This document shows positions 1 to 9,441 of a stretch of 64,000 bases of DNA, piece by piece. The DNA lies in contig CACLTL010000001.1 in NCBI GenBank assembly GCA_902609855.1, positions 62,001-126,000 of the forward strand. The letters run 5' to 3'. The position numbers and the translations under genes are program-made. Origin of the DNA: an uncultured Pelagibacteraceae bacterium (GTDB lineage Bacteria; Pseudomonadota; Alphaproteobacteria; Pelagibacterales; Pelagibacteraceae). Under the pieces are notes generated by a model, which did not search any database, was not told where the DNA came from, and saw nothing but the letters and a program-made list of their open reading frames with translations. Numbering within the stretch: position 1 is the first letter of the stretch; each line of letters begins with the position of its first letter.

Positions 1-349
1 TAATTGCCATGTAAATCGAGTCCCATCATCCGGAAAAGTTGAAGAAATTTTTTATAAACCTGGTAAATTTTTAAATGCTTCATTAGATAAAGCAAGTGAA
101 GAAAATGAAAGAAATTATTTTAAAATCAAACTTGTTACTGGCGAAGAAATTATAATTGTTCAAATTGCGGGTCTTATAGCTAGAAGAATTGTTTGTGAGG
201 TAGAACAAGGGCAAGATTTAAAACAAGGAGACAGGATAGGCATGATAAGGTTTGGTAGTAGAGTAGATATCTATTTTAAAAATAAAAAAATTTTAGCAAA
301 ACTTGGTCAAAACGTTGTAGCAGGAGAAAGCTTGATAGCTTCTGAGTAA
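1..349 (+). CDS. psd: Phosphatidylserine decarboxylase proenzyme, C-terminal part (5' end outside window)
   Basis: The reading frame is open from base 2 to a TAA at 347-349 and gives about 115 C-terminal residues. Psd decarboxylates phosphatidylserine to phosphatidylethanolamine at the inner membrane. The motifs VNR-P-SG, PGKFLNASLDKASEENER and IAGLIARRI are typical of the short bacterial Psd family. RFGSRVD near the end holds the Gly-Ser pair where the proenzyme should self-cleave to form the pyruvoyl group. The stop overlaps the pssA start codon, so the two consecutive enzymes of phosphatidylethanolamine synthesis are cotranscribed. Family assignment is firm; the N-terminus cannot be judged. 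Confidence 0.9.
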   Translation, partial: NCHVNRVPSSGKVEEIFYKPGKFLNASLDKASEENERNYFKIKLVTGEEIIIVQIAGLIARRIVCEVEQGQDLKQGDRIGMIRFGSRVDIYFKNKKILAKLGQNVVAGESLIASE

Positions 350-1137
350 TGGAAGAAAAAAAAAAATTTAAATTAGTTTCGTCAAAAAAAACAAGATATT
401 TACTTCCAAATATTTTAACTTTGGCGGGAGTCTGTTTAGGAATAAGTTCAATAAAATTTTCTATTGATGGTAATTTTAGTTTGGCAGTTACTTTAATTTT
501 ATTTGCAGCAATTTTAGATGCTCTGGATGGAAGAGTCGCTAGGCTAATTAAAGGTACATCAGAATTTGGAAAAGAATTAGATTCTCTAACAGACTTCGTG
601 AGTTTTGGTATAGCCCCAGCTTTTATATTGTATTTTTGGGAGTTAAATAAATATGGAAAATTAGGATGGGCAATTACTCTTATTTATTCTGTTTGTTGTG
701 TTTTAAGACTAGCTAGATTTAATCTTACAAAAATAGAGGATTCAGCTGAATGGAAAAATAATTTTTTTGAAGGTATACCATCACCTGCAGGAGGATTACT
801 GGTTTTAATGCCATTAATTTATGAACTGGCAAATTTAAATTATGAATTAGAAATTAAACAATTTACTCCGTACTTAACAGTGTTAATAGCAATTTTATTA
901 GTTAGTAAAATTCCTACTTTAGCTCTAAAAAAAATATCTATTTCACCCAAGGCAACAGTCTTTTTACTGCTTGGCGCAGGTATAGTTTTTATAGCACTGC
1001 TATTTTATACTCTTGAAACTTTATTAATTTTTGGATTAATTTATTTAATTTCTATACCTGTAAGTATTATTATGTATAAAAAACAAAATAATAAATTAGA
1101 GAAAATATCTGATGATAATCATGAAGATATTTTGTAA
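349..1137 (+). CDS. pssA: CDP-diacylglycerol--serine O-phosphatidyltransferase
   Basis: This membrane enzyme joins CDP-diacylglycerol and serine to make phosphatidylserine, the Psd substrate. The CDP-alcohol phosphatidyltransferase signature is complete: D57, D60, G61, A64, R65, G74, D78 and D82. Several hydrophobic helices follow, and the 262-residue length is normal for the alphaproteobacterial/Bacillus-type enzyme. The start ATG overlaps the psd stop (TAATG), and its own stop overlaps the rlmE start in the same way, so psd-pssA-rlmE reads as one transcript. The charged C-terminal tail is unremarkable. Confidence 0.95.
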   Translation: MEEKKKFKLVSSKKTRYLLPNILTLAGVCLGISSIKFSIDGNFSLAVTLILFAAILDALDGRVARLIKGTSEFGKELDSLTDFVSFGIAPAFILYFWELNKYGKLGWAITLIYSVCCVLRLARFNLTKIEDSAEWKNNFFEGIPSPAGGLLVLMPLIYELANLNYELEIKQFTPYLTVLIAILLVSKIPTLALKKISISPKATVFLLLGAGIVFIALLFYTLETLLIFGLIYLISIPVSIIMYKKQNNKLEKISDDNHEDIL

Positions 1138-1763
1138 TGAAGAAATCAAAAAGAGTAAAAAAAAGCAATTCTTGGAAAATTAAGCAACATAGAGATCAAT
1201 ATTTTAAAAAATCTAGAACCTTAGGTTATAGATCACGAGCTTCATTTAAATTAATTGAAATCAATGAAAAATATAAATTTTTAAAAAAAGATACTAATCT
1301 GTTAGATCTAGGTTGTCACCCTGGAGGATGGTCACAAGTAGCAAGTCAAATTATCAAATCTGGAAAAGTTATGTCTATAGATCTTAAAGAGATGGATCCA
1401 ATAGGGAACGTGAAATTCTTAAAAAGGGATTTTTTGGAAAACAAAACTAAAACTGAGGTAATTACCTATTTTAATTCTTTAATAGACGTAATTATATCAG
1501 ATATGGCAGCAGATACTACTGGAAGCAAATCACTAGACTCTATTAGAACAAATCAACTTTGTACTGAAGTAATTAATTTTTCAAAGGATATTCTTAAACC
1601 TAAAGGTGTATTAATATCGAAACTTTTCATGGGTGAAGACTTTATTGAGGTAAAAAAGTTAGCTAAATCAATGTTTAAAAAAGTAAATTTCTTTAAACCA
1701 GAGTCCAGCAGAAAAGAGTCAAAAGAAACTTATTTACATTGTGAAATTTTAAAGTCTTTATAA
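1137..1763 (+). CDS. rlmE: 23S rRNA (uridine-2'-O-)-methyltransferase (RrmJ/FtsJ family)
   Basis: RlmE methylates the 2'-O of U2552 in the A loop of 23S rRNA, using S-adenosylmethionine, on the assembled 50S subunit. The SAM-binding motif DLGCHPGGWSQ is at residues 57-67. The catalytic K-D-K-E tetrad is visible as K38, D122, K162 and E197, in the same spacing as the E. coli enzyme. Length is 208 residues, as expected. The N-terminus is very basic, fitting rRNA binding. The start overlaps the pssA stop (TAATG), and guaB follows 26 bp downstream. Confidence 0.93.
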   Translation: MKKSKRVKKSNSWKIKQHRDQYFKKSRTLGYRSRASFKLIEINEKYKFLKKDTNLLDLGCHPGGWSQVASQIIKSGKVMSIDLKEMDPIGNVKFLKRDFLENKTKTEVITYFNSLIDVIISDMAADTTGSKSLDSIRTNQLCTEVINFSKDILKPKGVLISKLFMGEDFIEVKKLAKSMFKKVNFFKPESSRKESKETYLHCEILKSL

Positions 1764-1789
1764 ATTTAAATAATTGTATATAAGTTTAT

Positions 1790-2869
1790 ATGGTTACAAT
1801 TAAAGAAGCTCTTACCTTCGACGACGTTTTACTTTTACCAAGATACTCTAGTGTCTTACCCTCAAAGACTAATATAGATTTAAAATTAACTAAAAAAATC
1901 TCTCTTAGAGTTCCTTTTATCTCGTCTGCCATGGATACAGTAACTGACTCTAAAATGGCTTCAGCAATAGCAAAAGAGGGTGGAATTGGAATTATTCATA
2001 GAAATTTAGATATTAAAAGCCAATCTAAAGAGGTTAAAAAAGTTGCCAATAAAAGTTTATTGGTAGGAGCTGCTATAGGAACTAATGAAGAAGACGTAAA
2101 AAGAGCTAAATCATTAATTTCCAATGGAGTTGATTTAATTGTAATTGATACAGCACATGGTCATAGTGAAAAAGTTTTAAAAATTCTTTCAAAAATTAAA
2201 AAGATTATTAAAGAAATACCTATTTGTGTAGGAAATGTTGCTACGGGGGAAGCCGCTAAAAAGCTTTATAACTCAGGTGCCGATATTATTAAAGTTGGAA
2301 TAGGACCCGGTTCTATTTGCACAACAAGAATGGTTGCCGGTATAGGAGTACCTCAAATATCTGCAATTATGGATGTAAAAAAAGAATTAAAAAGAAAAGA
2401 TGTGAAAATAATTTCTGATGGAGGAATTAAATTTTCTGGAGATTTAGCAAAAGCTTTAGCTGCTGGAGCGGATGCAATTATGATGGGTTCAATTTTTGCA
2501 GGAACAGAGGAAAGCCCTGGAAAAAAATTTAGAATTAAAGGAAAATATTATAAGGAATATCGAGGTATGGGATCTGTAGGAGCAATGTCTGCAGGCTCAG
2601 CAAATAGATATTTTCAAAAAGATTTTAAAGATAAATCAAAGTTTGTTCCAGAGGGAGTAGAAGGAAGAGTAGAATATAAAGGCAAAGTATCAAAAATTAT
2701 TTACCAATTACAAGGTGGTTTAAGATCCTCAATGGGATATATTGGAGCAAAAAATTTAAAAGAAATTAATAAAAAAGCGAAATTTGTAAAAATAACGAAA
2801 GCAGGATTTTACGAAAGTATGGTTCATAGTGTTGAAATGACACAAAAATCAACCAACTATAAGTTATGA
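1790..2869 (+). CDS. guaB: IMP dehydrogenase lacking the CBS (Bateman) domains
   Basis: GuaB oxidises IMP to XMP with NAD, the committed step to GMP. The TIM-barrel core is complete. The active-site loop GPGSICTTR carries C177, and the flap [11 protein letters not shown] and the phosphate-binding GGL-S-MGY segment are present. These features favour IMP dehydrogenase over GMP reductase, which is similar in size. At only 359 residues it lacks the roughly 120-residue tandem CBS insert of the usual 480-500-residue enzyme: the chain runs from the IIHRN strand through about residue 86 straight into LLVGAA at 91. CBS domains normally give allosteric nucleotide control, so this version is probably unregulated at that level. 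guaA lies two genes downstream. Confidence 0.92.
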   Translation: MVTIKEALTFDDVLLLPRYSSVLPSKTNIDLKLTKKISLRVPFISSAMDTVTDSKMASAIAKEGGIGIIHRNLDIKSQSKEVKKVANKSLLVGAAIGTNEEDVKRAKSLISNGVDLIVIDTAHGHSEKVLKILSKIKKIIKEIPICVGNVATGEAAKKLYNSGADIIKVGIGPGSICTTRMVAGIGVPQISAIMDVKKELKRKDVKIISDGGIKFSGDLAKALAAGADAIMMGSIFAGTEESPGKKFRIKGKYYKEYRGMGSVGAMSAGSANRYFQKDFKDKSKFVPEGVEGRVEYKGKVSKIIYQLQGGLRSSMGYIGAKNLKEINKKAKFVKITKAGFYESMVHSVEMTQKSTNYKL

Positions 2870-3288
2870 TAAAAAAATTTATAATTATTCTTTTTTTTTC
2901 ATTTTCCATATCAAACACTTTGTTTGCCAAATCGAACTATCTTCAGGAGGGAATTAATTTATTTAATAAAAAAAAATTTGAGGACGCAAGATTTAAATTT
3001 GAAAAGGATATAGTTTTCAATCCCAAGAGTGAAAAATCATACTTATATTTATCAAAAATATTTAACAAGCAAGACAAAAAAAATTTAGAAGAACAAAATC
3101 TTAACACAGTAATATTACTTAACCCTAAAAATGAAGAGGCATTATATAATCTGGCCAAACTAAAATTATCTTCATCTGATTACAAAAAAAGTTTAGAATT
3201 AAACAAAAAATTAAAATTAATTTGTAAAAAATTTTGCGAAAAAAGTGAAAATTTAAAAATTGAAATTGAAAATTTATCTAAAAAATAG
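2866..3288 (+). CDS. Small exported tetratricopeptide-repeat protein
   Basis: This 140-residue protein starts with a lysine pair and a hydrophobic stretch ending near LFAKS, a plausible Sec signal peptide. At least two TPR-like helix pairs follow (about residues 25-55 and 60-105; key pattern A-F-K near DARFKFEKDIVFNPKS and NEEALYNLAKLKL). Two cysteines sit near the C-terminus. The start overlaps the guaB stop by 4 bp, and guaA begins on the next base after its stop, so it is translated within the gua operon. TPR proteins act as binding scaffolds; I cannot name a partner. Location in the periplasm is inferred from the signal. Confidence 0.75.
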   Translation: MIKKFIIILFFSFSISNTLFAKSNYLQEGINLFNKKKFEDARFKFEKDIVFNPKSEKSYLYLSKIFNKQDKKNLEEQNLNTVILLNPKNEEALYNLAKLKLSSSDYKKSLELNKKLKLICKKFCEKSENLKIEIENLSKK

Positions 3289-4848
3289 ATGGAATTTCAT
3301 AATCATAAAGAGAAAGTTTTAATAATAGATTTTGGTTCTCAGGTAACAAAATTAATAGCAAGAAGAATACGAGAGCTAGGGGTATATTCTGAAATTCTTA
3401 CACCTAAAAATTTCAATAAACTAAAAAGATTTTATAATGTTAAAGGAGTTATACTTTCAGGTGGGCCATCAAGTGTCACATCAACAAAATTTCCTAGAAT
3501 ATCTAAAGAAATTTTTAAAAAAAACATTCCTGTTTTAGGTATTTGTTATGGGTTGCAATTGATAGCAAAGATATTTGGAGGAAAAATAAAACCCTCAAAA
3601 AAAAGAAGAGAGTTTGGAAGGGCAATTTTATTTAAAAAAAGATCATCTTTATTGACTAGAAAATATCTCATTACAAAAAAATCTGTTTGGATGAGCCATG
3701 AAGATGCAGTAGTAAAATTACCAAAAAGTTTTAAAGTTGTTGCATCGACAAAAGATTCAAAATTAACAATTATCGAAAATACAAAAAAAAAAATATACGG
3801 TGTTCAATTTCATCCAGAAGTAACGCATACAGATAATGGAAATATTATATTTAAAAATTTTTTATTTCCCATTTGTAAAATTAAAAAAAAATGGAACATC
3901 AAATCTCAAACAAAACGATTAATAGAGGAAATAAAAGAAACTGTTAAACAAGACAAAGTAATTTGTGCCTTATCCGGAGGTGTAGATAGTAGCGTAGTTG
4001 CATTACTAATAAATAAAGCAATTAAAAAAAACCTTATTTGTATAATGGTAGACACAGGCTTAATGAGAAAAAACGAATTTAAATATACTTATAAAATTTT
4101 TAAAAAAAAATATAAACTTAATGTTAAATTGATCAATGCCTCGAGACATTTTTTCAATAAATTGAAAAATATTTCTAATCCAGAAAAAAAAAGAAAAATT
4201 ATTGGAAATTTATTTATTGAGATTTTTGAAAAAGAATCTAGGAAATATAAAAATATAAAATTCTTAGCCCAAGGGACATTGTATCCGGATATCATTGAGA
4301 GTAAATCATCAACAGGAAGTAAAACTTCAAAAATTAAATCACATCATAACGTTGGTGGCTTGCCAAGAAAAATGAATTTACGTTTGATCGAACCTTTGAA
4401 AGAATTTTTCAAAGATGAGGTTAGAATTATAGGTAATTCATTAGGGCTAGTGAAAGATATTAATTTAAAGCACCCATTTCCTGGACCAGGGCTCGGTATA
4501 AGAATTGTTGGAAACGTCACCCCTGAAAAAATTAAAATACTACAAGAAGCAGATTTTATATTTATAAATGAGTTGATTAAAAGTGGTCTTTATAAGAAAA
4601 TATGGCAGGCCTACGCGGCGCTACTACCAATAAAAACTGTTGGAGTTATGGGAGACTCAAGAACATACGAAAATATTTGCTTATTAAGAGCTGTAATTTC
4701 AGAAGATGGTATGACAGCAGATTATTTTAATTTTCCAAAAAAATTCGTAGACAACATTTCTAATAAAATTATAAATAACGTCAAAGGAGTTAATAGAGTT
4801 GTATATGATATTACCTCTAAGCCACCCAGCACAATCGAGTTAGAATAA
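3289..4848 (+). CDS. guaA: GMP synthase (glutamine-hydrolysing)
   Basis: GuaA converts XMP to GMP using ATP and the amide of glutamine. The N-terminal class I amidotransferase domain has the triad C86 (GICYG), H175 and E177 (FHPE). The N-type ATP pyrophosphatase P-loop is SGGVDSS at 229-235. The C-terminal dimerisation domain ends with the typical KPPSTIE-E. The length of 519 residues is normal. ATG follows directly on the TAG of the TPR gene, and the stop overlaps the panB start (TAATG). Together with guaB upstream this covers both steps from IMP to GMP. Confidence 0.97.
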   Translation: MEFHNHKEKVLIIDFGSQVTKLIARRIRELGVYSEILTPKNFNKLKRFYNVKGVILSGGPSSVTSTKFPRISKEIFKKNIPVLGICYGLQLIAKIFGGKIKPSKKRREFGRAILFKKRSSLLTRKYLITKKSVWMSHEDAVVKLPKSFKVVASTKDSKLTIIENTKKKIYGVQFHPEVTHTDNGNIIFKNFLFPICKIKKKWNIKSQTKRLIEEIKETVKQDKVICALSGGVDSSVVALLINKAIKKNLICIMVDTGLMRKNEFKYTYKIFKKKYKLNVKLINASRHFFNKLKNISNPEKKRKIIGNLFIEIFEKESRKYKNIKFLAQGTLYPDIIESKSSTGSKTSKIKSHHNVGGLPRKMNLRLIEPLKEFFKDEVRIIGNSLGLVKDINLKHPFPGPGLGIRIVGNVTPEKIKILQEADFIFINELIKSGLYKKIWQAYAALLPIKTVGVMGDSRTYENICLLRAVISEDGMTADYFNFPKKFVDNISNKIINNVKGVNRVVYDITSKPPSTIELE

Positions 4849-5642
4849 TGAATAAAAAAATTGATAAAATTTTATTAAAAAAAAATAAATCAAAAATTGT
4901 TAGCTTAACTGCATACTCAAAAAATATTGCTAAAATTTTGGATAAATATGTAGACATTGTTTTAGTTGGCGACTCAGTAGCCAATGTTTTATATGGACAC
5001 AAAAATACACATCAAATTTCTTTAGAAAATATAGTTCAGCACACATTAAGTGTAAAAATGGGTATTAAAACTTCTTTACTAGTAGTTGATATGCCCAAAG
5101 GAAGCTATTCAAATGTAAAGAATGCCGAAAAAAATGCAAAATTTGTTATAAAAAAAACTAATTGTGATGCAATAAAAATAGAAAGCAATAAAAAAAACTA
5201 TAAAATTATCAAAAATTTAGTTGAGAATAAAATACCAGTTATGGGGCACATTGGTTACACTCCTCAATTTAAAAAAAAATTCACGGTTCAAGGTCAAACT
5301 AAATCAGAGGCTTATAAACTATTGAAAGAAGCAAAATTAATTGAAAAAGCTGGAGCATTTTCTATAGTTTTAGAATGTTTATCCCCTGAGTCTGCAAAAT
5401 TAATTACAAAAGAATTAAGAATACCAACAATAGGGATAGGATCTTCATTAAATTGTGATGGTCAAATATTAGTTACAGATGACATGCTTGGAATTAGCGG
5501 CTTTTATCCAAAATTCGTAAAAAAATATATAAATTTGAATAGATTAATTGAAAAAGCCGTAAAAAAATATACTAGAGAGGTAAAATTACAAAAATTCCCG
5601 AAAAAAAATAACTTTTTAAATGGATCAAAGCTTAGAAAATAA
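4848..5642 (+). CDS. panB: 3-methyl-2-oxobutanoate hydroxymethyltransferase (ketopantoate hydroxymethyltransferase)
   Basis: PanB transfers a hydroxymethyl group from 5,10-methylene-tetrahydrofolate to 2-oxoisovalerate, the first committed step of pantothenate (vitamin B5) synthesis. Metal-site residues D42 (VGDS), D81 (VDMP) and E112 are present, as is the catalytic glutamate E176 in VLECL. Length is 264 residues, matching the family. It overlaps guaA by one base and the next gene by 23 bp. No panC or panD is in the window, so whether the pathway is complete cannot be judged here. Confidence 0.93.
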   Translation: MNKKIDKILLKKNKSKIVSLTAYSKNIAKILDKYVDIVLVGDSVANVLYGHKNTHQISLENIVQHTLSVKMGIKTSLLVVDMPKGSYSNVKNAEKNAKFVIKKTNCDAIKIESNKKNYKIIKNLVENKIPVMGHIGYTPQFKKKFTVQGQTKSEAYKLLKEAKLIEKAGAFSIVLECLSPESAKLITKELRIPTIGIGSSLNCDGQILVTDDMLGISGFYPKFVKKYINLNRLIEKAVKKYTREVKLQKFPKKNNFLNGSKLRK

Positions 5643-6129
5643 AATAAAGTTTAAAGATAAACTAATAAATTTTTGCAGAATAAATAAGTTTAAAATCTAT
5701 TCTTTAATATTAATTTTTACATTAATAGCTGGTTCATTGATTTTTATTAAATATAAAAATGAAAAACAAAATATACAAGCAGCAGAAAAATATATTGAAG
5801 CCGGAATTTATTTAACATCTAAAGAAAAGACAAAAGCAATATTAATTTATGAGGAAATAATTTTAAGTAGAAATAAATTTTATTCTATTTTAGCTTTGAA
5901 TACTATTTTGGAAAAGAATTTAATTTCAGATAAAGAAAAAATATTTGAGTATTTCAAGATTTTGGAAAAAAACATAAAGTCAGAAGAGCAACGAGATTTA
6001 CTTATATTAAAAAAAGCTTTGTACTTGATTAAAGAAGCAGAAGTTCAAAGAGGCAATAATTTGTTAAAAGAATTAATTGATAAAAATTCTTCATTAAAAA
6101 CTCTTGCAGAAGAATTGATTAAAAAATAA
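5620..6129 (+). CDS. Membrane-anchored TPR-like protein (YfgM-like)
   Basis: This 169-residue protein has a short cytoplasmic N-terminus, one transmembrane helix at about residues 25-44 (SLILIFTLIAGSLIFI) and a helical TPR-like periplasmic domain. This is the architecture of YfgM, the inner-membrane protein that associates with the SecYEG translocon and periplasmic chaperones in E. coli. The next gene is BamB-like, and the yfgM-bamB order is conserved in proteobacteria, which supports the assignment more than sequence similarity does. The start lies inside panB (23-bp overlap). Family by context and topology; exact role inferred. Confidence 0.7.
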   Translation: MDQSLENKIKFKDKLINFCRINKFKIYSLILIFTLIAGSLIFIKYKNEKQNIQAAEKYIEAGIYLTSKEKTKAILIYEEIILSRNKFYSILALNTILEKNLISDKEKIFEYFKILEKNIKSEEQRDLLILKKALYLIKEAEVQRGNNLLKELIDKNSSLKTLAEELIKK

Positions 6130-6133
6130 AATA

Positions 6134-7462
6134 ATGAAATATCTGTTTGTATTTGCAATTATTTTTTTTATAAATAGCTGCTCATTTGATAATAAAAGTG
6201 GTATTTGGAAAAATGAAAATCTCATCACTAATAACAAAGATAATGATATCTTTAAAGATTTTGAGAAAATAATTTCATCAACTGAAATTTTTAATAAAAT
6301 AATTTTAATTGATGAAAAATACAATTTTAACCTAAAAAAAAATTCTCAAACTAATTCATGGCCAGATATTTTTCTAAATGAAAATAATAATATAACAAAT
6401 TTAAAATATAGTAATAATAATAATTTATTTTCTAAAAGTAAGAAATTAACCAGAAATCAAATAAGTGACTATACATTTTTTGAAGATGATAATTTTATTT
6501 TTAATGATGATAAAGGAAATATTATTGTTTTTTCACTAACCAAAGATTTAATTATTGCAAAAAAAAATTTTTATAAAAAAAAATATAAAAATATTAAAAA
6601 AAAATTAAACTTACTTGTAAATAAAAATACAATTTATATTTCTGACAATATTGGTTATGTTTATGCTTATGATTATTTGAAAGATCAAGTAATATGGGCC
6701 AAAAATTTTAAGACACCTTTTAGATCAAATATCAAGATATATTTAAATGATTTAATAATTTCCAATGAGAATAATGACCTGATGATTTTAAATAAAAATA
6801 CAGGTGACCTAAAAAAATTAATCCCCTCAGAAGAAATGATGATAAATAACTTATTCATAAACAATATTGTGTTGGGTGATGAAGAAATATTTTATTTAAA
6901 CACTTACGGATCTTTATATTCAATCGATAAAGATGATTACAGACTAAACTGGTTTATCAATTTGAATAATTCTTTGGATTTAAGTCCAAATAGTTTATTT
7001 TTTGGGAGTCCAGCTGTTTACGATAATAAAAAAATCTTTCTTTCATCAAGAGAAAACTTTTATGTTCTTAATAGCAAAAGTGGAGCAATTATTCACAAAA
7101 AAAATTTTTCATCTTTTATTAGACCAATTATAAATAATGATTATATCTTTATAGTCACAAAAAATAATTTTTTAGTATCTATGGAGGCAAGTACTGGAAA
7201 AATCATATATTCTTATGATATAGCTCAAAAAGTTGCAGACTTTATTAATTCTAAAAAAAAAAAATTAGAAATTAAAAACTTTCTGATGATAAATAACGAC
7301 ATATACGTTTTTTTAAATAACTCTCACGTTATTCAATTTAATGTAAAAGGAAGTATATCTAAAATTGTTAAACTTCCATCAAACCTGAAATCCTATCCAA
7401 TATTAGTTAATAATTTTTTACTTTATTTAAATAAAAAAAGTAAATTATTGGTAGTAAATTAA
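6134..7462 (+). CDS. bamB: BamB-like PQQ beta-propeller lipoprotein (outer membrane assembly)
   Basis: BamB is a periplasmic eight-bladed propeller on the inner face of the outer membrane that assists BamA in beta-barrel insertion. Here a hydrophobic signal ends at a plausible lipobox with C16 (FINSC), so it should be lipidated. Repeating blade motifs can be seen, such as YAYDYLKDQVIWAKNF, LYSIDKDDYRLNWF and VLNSKSGAIIHKKNF. The length of 442 residues is slightly above E. coli BamB. The sequence is unusually rich in Asn and Lys. der, which often follows bamB, is absent: the next gene, purF, is convergent and shares a TTAA double stop. Confidence 0.75.
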   Translation: MKYLFVFAIIFFINSCSFDNKSGIWKNENLITNNKDNDIFKDFEKIISSTEIFNKIILIDEKYNFNLKKNSQTNSWPDIFLNENNNITNLKYSNNNNLFSKSKKLTRNQISDYTFFEDDNFIFNDDKGNIIVFSLTKDLIIAKKNFYKKKYKNIKKKLNLLVNKNTIYISDNIGYVYAYDYLKDQVIWAKNFKTPFRSNIKIYLNDLIISNENNDLMILNKNTGDLKKLIPSEEMMINNLFINNIVLGDEEIFYLNTYGSLYSIDKDDYRLNWFINLNNSLDLSPNSLFFGSPAVYDNKKIFLSSRENFYVLNSKSGAIIHKKNFSSFIRPIINNDYIFIVTKNNFLVSMEASTGKIIYSYDIAQKVADFINSKKKKLEIKNFLMINNDIYVFLNNSHVIQFNVKGSISKIVKLPSNLKSYPILVNNFLLYLNKKSKLLVVN

Positions 7463-8937
7463 TTACTCGATTTACCGCTTAAAAGTGAAAGTTGTTTAAT
7501 TTTTACACCTCTCAAATTATCATGAGGTTTGATCGGATATTCTCCTGTAAAGTAATGATCACTAAATTGTGGGTAGTTTGAGTTTCTTTTTTCATTTATC
7601 AAAGCAGAGTATAAACCTTCTAAACTTAAAAATTTTAAACTTTTGGCTCTTATATAGTTACACATTTCCTCAATATTCTTTCTGTTAGCAAGTAATTCTT
7701 CTTTGGTAGGCATATCAACTCCATAAAAATCTGGATATTTTATTTGTGGACAAGCTATTCGTACATGCACTTCTTTAGCTCCTGACTCATACAACATTTT
7801 TACAATCTTATGACAAGTGGTACCTCTCACAAGGGAGTCATCTATAAGCACTATAGATTTGTTCTTAACAATAGTTTTTGTAGAACTTAATTTTAATTTT
7901 ACTCCAAGGCTTCTAATGTTTTGAGTGGGCTCAATAAATGTTCTTCCAACATAATGATTTCTAATTAATCCCAATTCAAATTTCTTTTTTGACTGTTCTG
8001 CATAACCTAGAGCAGCTGGAACCCCCGAGTCTGGGACTGGAACAATTAAGTCAGCTTCAATTTTTTCTTCTTTTGCTAATTCTATTCCTAAATATTTTCT
8101 ATATTCATAAGCGCATTTACCATTAATTAAACTGTCTGGTCTTGCAAAATAAATATATTCAAAGACACAAGGCCGCGGTTTTTGCTTGGGAAAAGGCTTA
8201 ATCGAATTTAGTTCGTTATTTTCAACAATCACTATTTCACCATTTTCAACTTCTCTAACAAATGTTGCTCCAACTATATCTAAAGCGCAAGTCTCTGATG
8301 CAAATATGAAAGAATTTTTCAACTTTCCTATTACCAAAGGCCTAATTCCAAATGGGTCTCTCACACCAATTAACTTTTTATTAGTCATTAAAACAAGAGA
8401 ATAACCACCTTGTATTTGAAATAAAGCATCTATTAATTTATCTAAAAATTTATCTCTTTTTGATTTTGCAATAAGTTGAACAATGGTTTCAGTGTCACTA
8501 GTTGTTCTAAAAATTGCGCCTTCTTTAACTAAAGTTTCTCTTAAAATAATGGCGTTCGTTAAATTACCATTATGGGCAATACTCAAACCACCCATATGTA
8601 AATCAGCAAAAAAGGGCTGAATATTTCTTAAAGATGTTTCACCAGTCGTTGAATATCTATTGTGTCCTATTGCAAATTCCCCAGGTAATTTTTTTAAAAC
8701 TTCGGGGTCGGTAAAATGATCTCCTACTAATCCTTGTCTTTTTTCAGAATGGTAATTTTTACCATCAAAAGATACAATTCCACATCCTTCTTGACCCCTA
8801 TGCTGTAGAGCATGCAAACCTAAAGCAACTAATGCTGAAGCGTCCTCATGGTTAGATATACCAAAAATACCACACTCTTCTCTTAATTTATCTAATTTAA
8901 ATTTTTTCAATTTTTTCTTTAGTATCAATGAAATCAT
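7459..8937 (-). CDS. purF: Amidophosphoribosyltransferase
   Basis: PurF makes 5-phosphoribosylamine from PRPP and glutamine, the first step of purine synthesis. The Ntn-type amidotransferase nucleophile is C22 in EECGIFG; residues before it should be removed as a propeptide. The PRPP-binding loop is VLIDDSLVRGTT. The C-terminal HYFTGEYP lacks the cysteines that ligate a 4Fe-4S cluster in B. subtilis-type PurF. The chosen ATG at 8937 overlaps cvpA by 41 bp; an in-frame TTG nine codons later would cut this to 14 bp, and I cannot decide between them. cvpA-purF is a classic pair. Confidence 0.95.
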   Translation of the reverse strand: MISLILKKKLKKFKLDKLREECGIFGISNHEDASALVALGLHALQHRGQEGCGIVSFDGKNYHSEKRQGLVGDHFTDPEVLKKLPGEFAIGHNRYSTTGETSLRNIQPFFADLHMGGLSIAHNGNLTNAIILRETLVKEGAIFRTTSDTETIVQLIAKSKRDKFLDKLIDALFQIQGGYSLVLMTNKKLIGVRDPFGIRPLVIGKLKNSFIFASETCALDIVGATFVREVENGEIVIVENNELNSIKPFPKQKPRPCVFEYIYFARPDSLINGKCAYEYRKYLGIELAKEEKIEADLIVPVPDSGVPAALGYAEQSKKKFELGLIRNHYVGRTFIEPTQNIRSLGVKLKLSSTKTIVKNKSIVLIDDSLVRGTTCHKIVKMLYESGAKEVHVRIACPQIKYPDFYGVDMPTKEELLANRKNIEEMCNYIRAKSLKFLSLEGLYSALINEKRNSNYPQFSDHYFTGEYPIKPHDNLRGVKIKQLSLLSGKSSN

Positions 8938-9439
8938 CGCTAGAGGGAAATTCCTCTATTAATATTTCACTGCCTTTACTTATTAAGTTAAATGAAATCG
9001 CATCCTCTGTTGATATACCCCAATTTTGGTAAGGATAAAACCAATTAAAAATAGAAAATAAACATACACATACAACATAGCCTTTAAAAAAACCAAAAAA
9101 AAGTCCAAATACTTTATCGATTGAACCAACCCCTGTCCACGTCACTGCTTTACTTAAAGTTTTCCCAACTAAAATTGTTATAAAAAGAGTTAAAATAAAT
9201 ATTGCTATACCTAGACCTAAATTATTAATGAATTCAGATTGGATATATTCACTTACTAAAGGTTGTAATTTTGGAACTAAAATTATCGTAACTACGGTAG
9301 AAAAAACCCATTTCATAAATAATATTAAACTTAATGAGAATCCTTTTAAAAAACATTGCATCACATTGTAGGTTAAAACAACTAAGAAAAAAATATCAAA
9401 TAAATGAATGTTATCAAAAAAGTTTTCAATTACTTCCAT
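8897..9439 (-). CDS. cvpA: CvpA family inner-membrane protein
   Basis: The protein has 180 residues and about four hydrophobic helices (approximate residues 12-35, 40-60, 78-98 and 112-135). The family pattern is visible in VVLTYNVMQCFLKGFS and in VGSIDKVFGLFFGFFKGYVV. CvpA proteins are needed for colicin V production in E. coli and are linked to envelope homeostasis; the molecular activity is not established. Position directly upstream of purF is conserved in many bacteria and supports the call. The stop lies inside purF, and only 2 bp separate the start from the RND gene stop upstream. Confidence 0.88.
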   Translation of the reverse strand: MEVIENFFDNIHLFDIFFLVVLTYNVMQCFLKGFSLSLILFMKWVFSTVVTIILVPKLQPLVSEYIQSEFINNLGLGIAIFILTLFITILVGKTLSKAVTWTGVGSIDKVFGLFFGFFKGYVVCVCLFSIFNWFYPYQNWGISTEDAISFNLISKGSEILIEEFPSSDDFIDTKEKIEKI

Positions 9440-9441
9440 TT

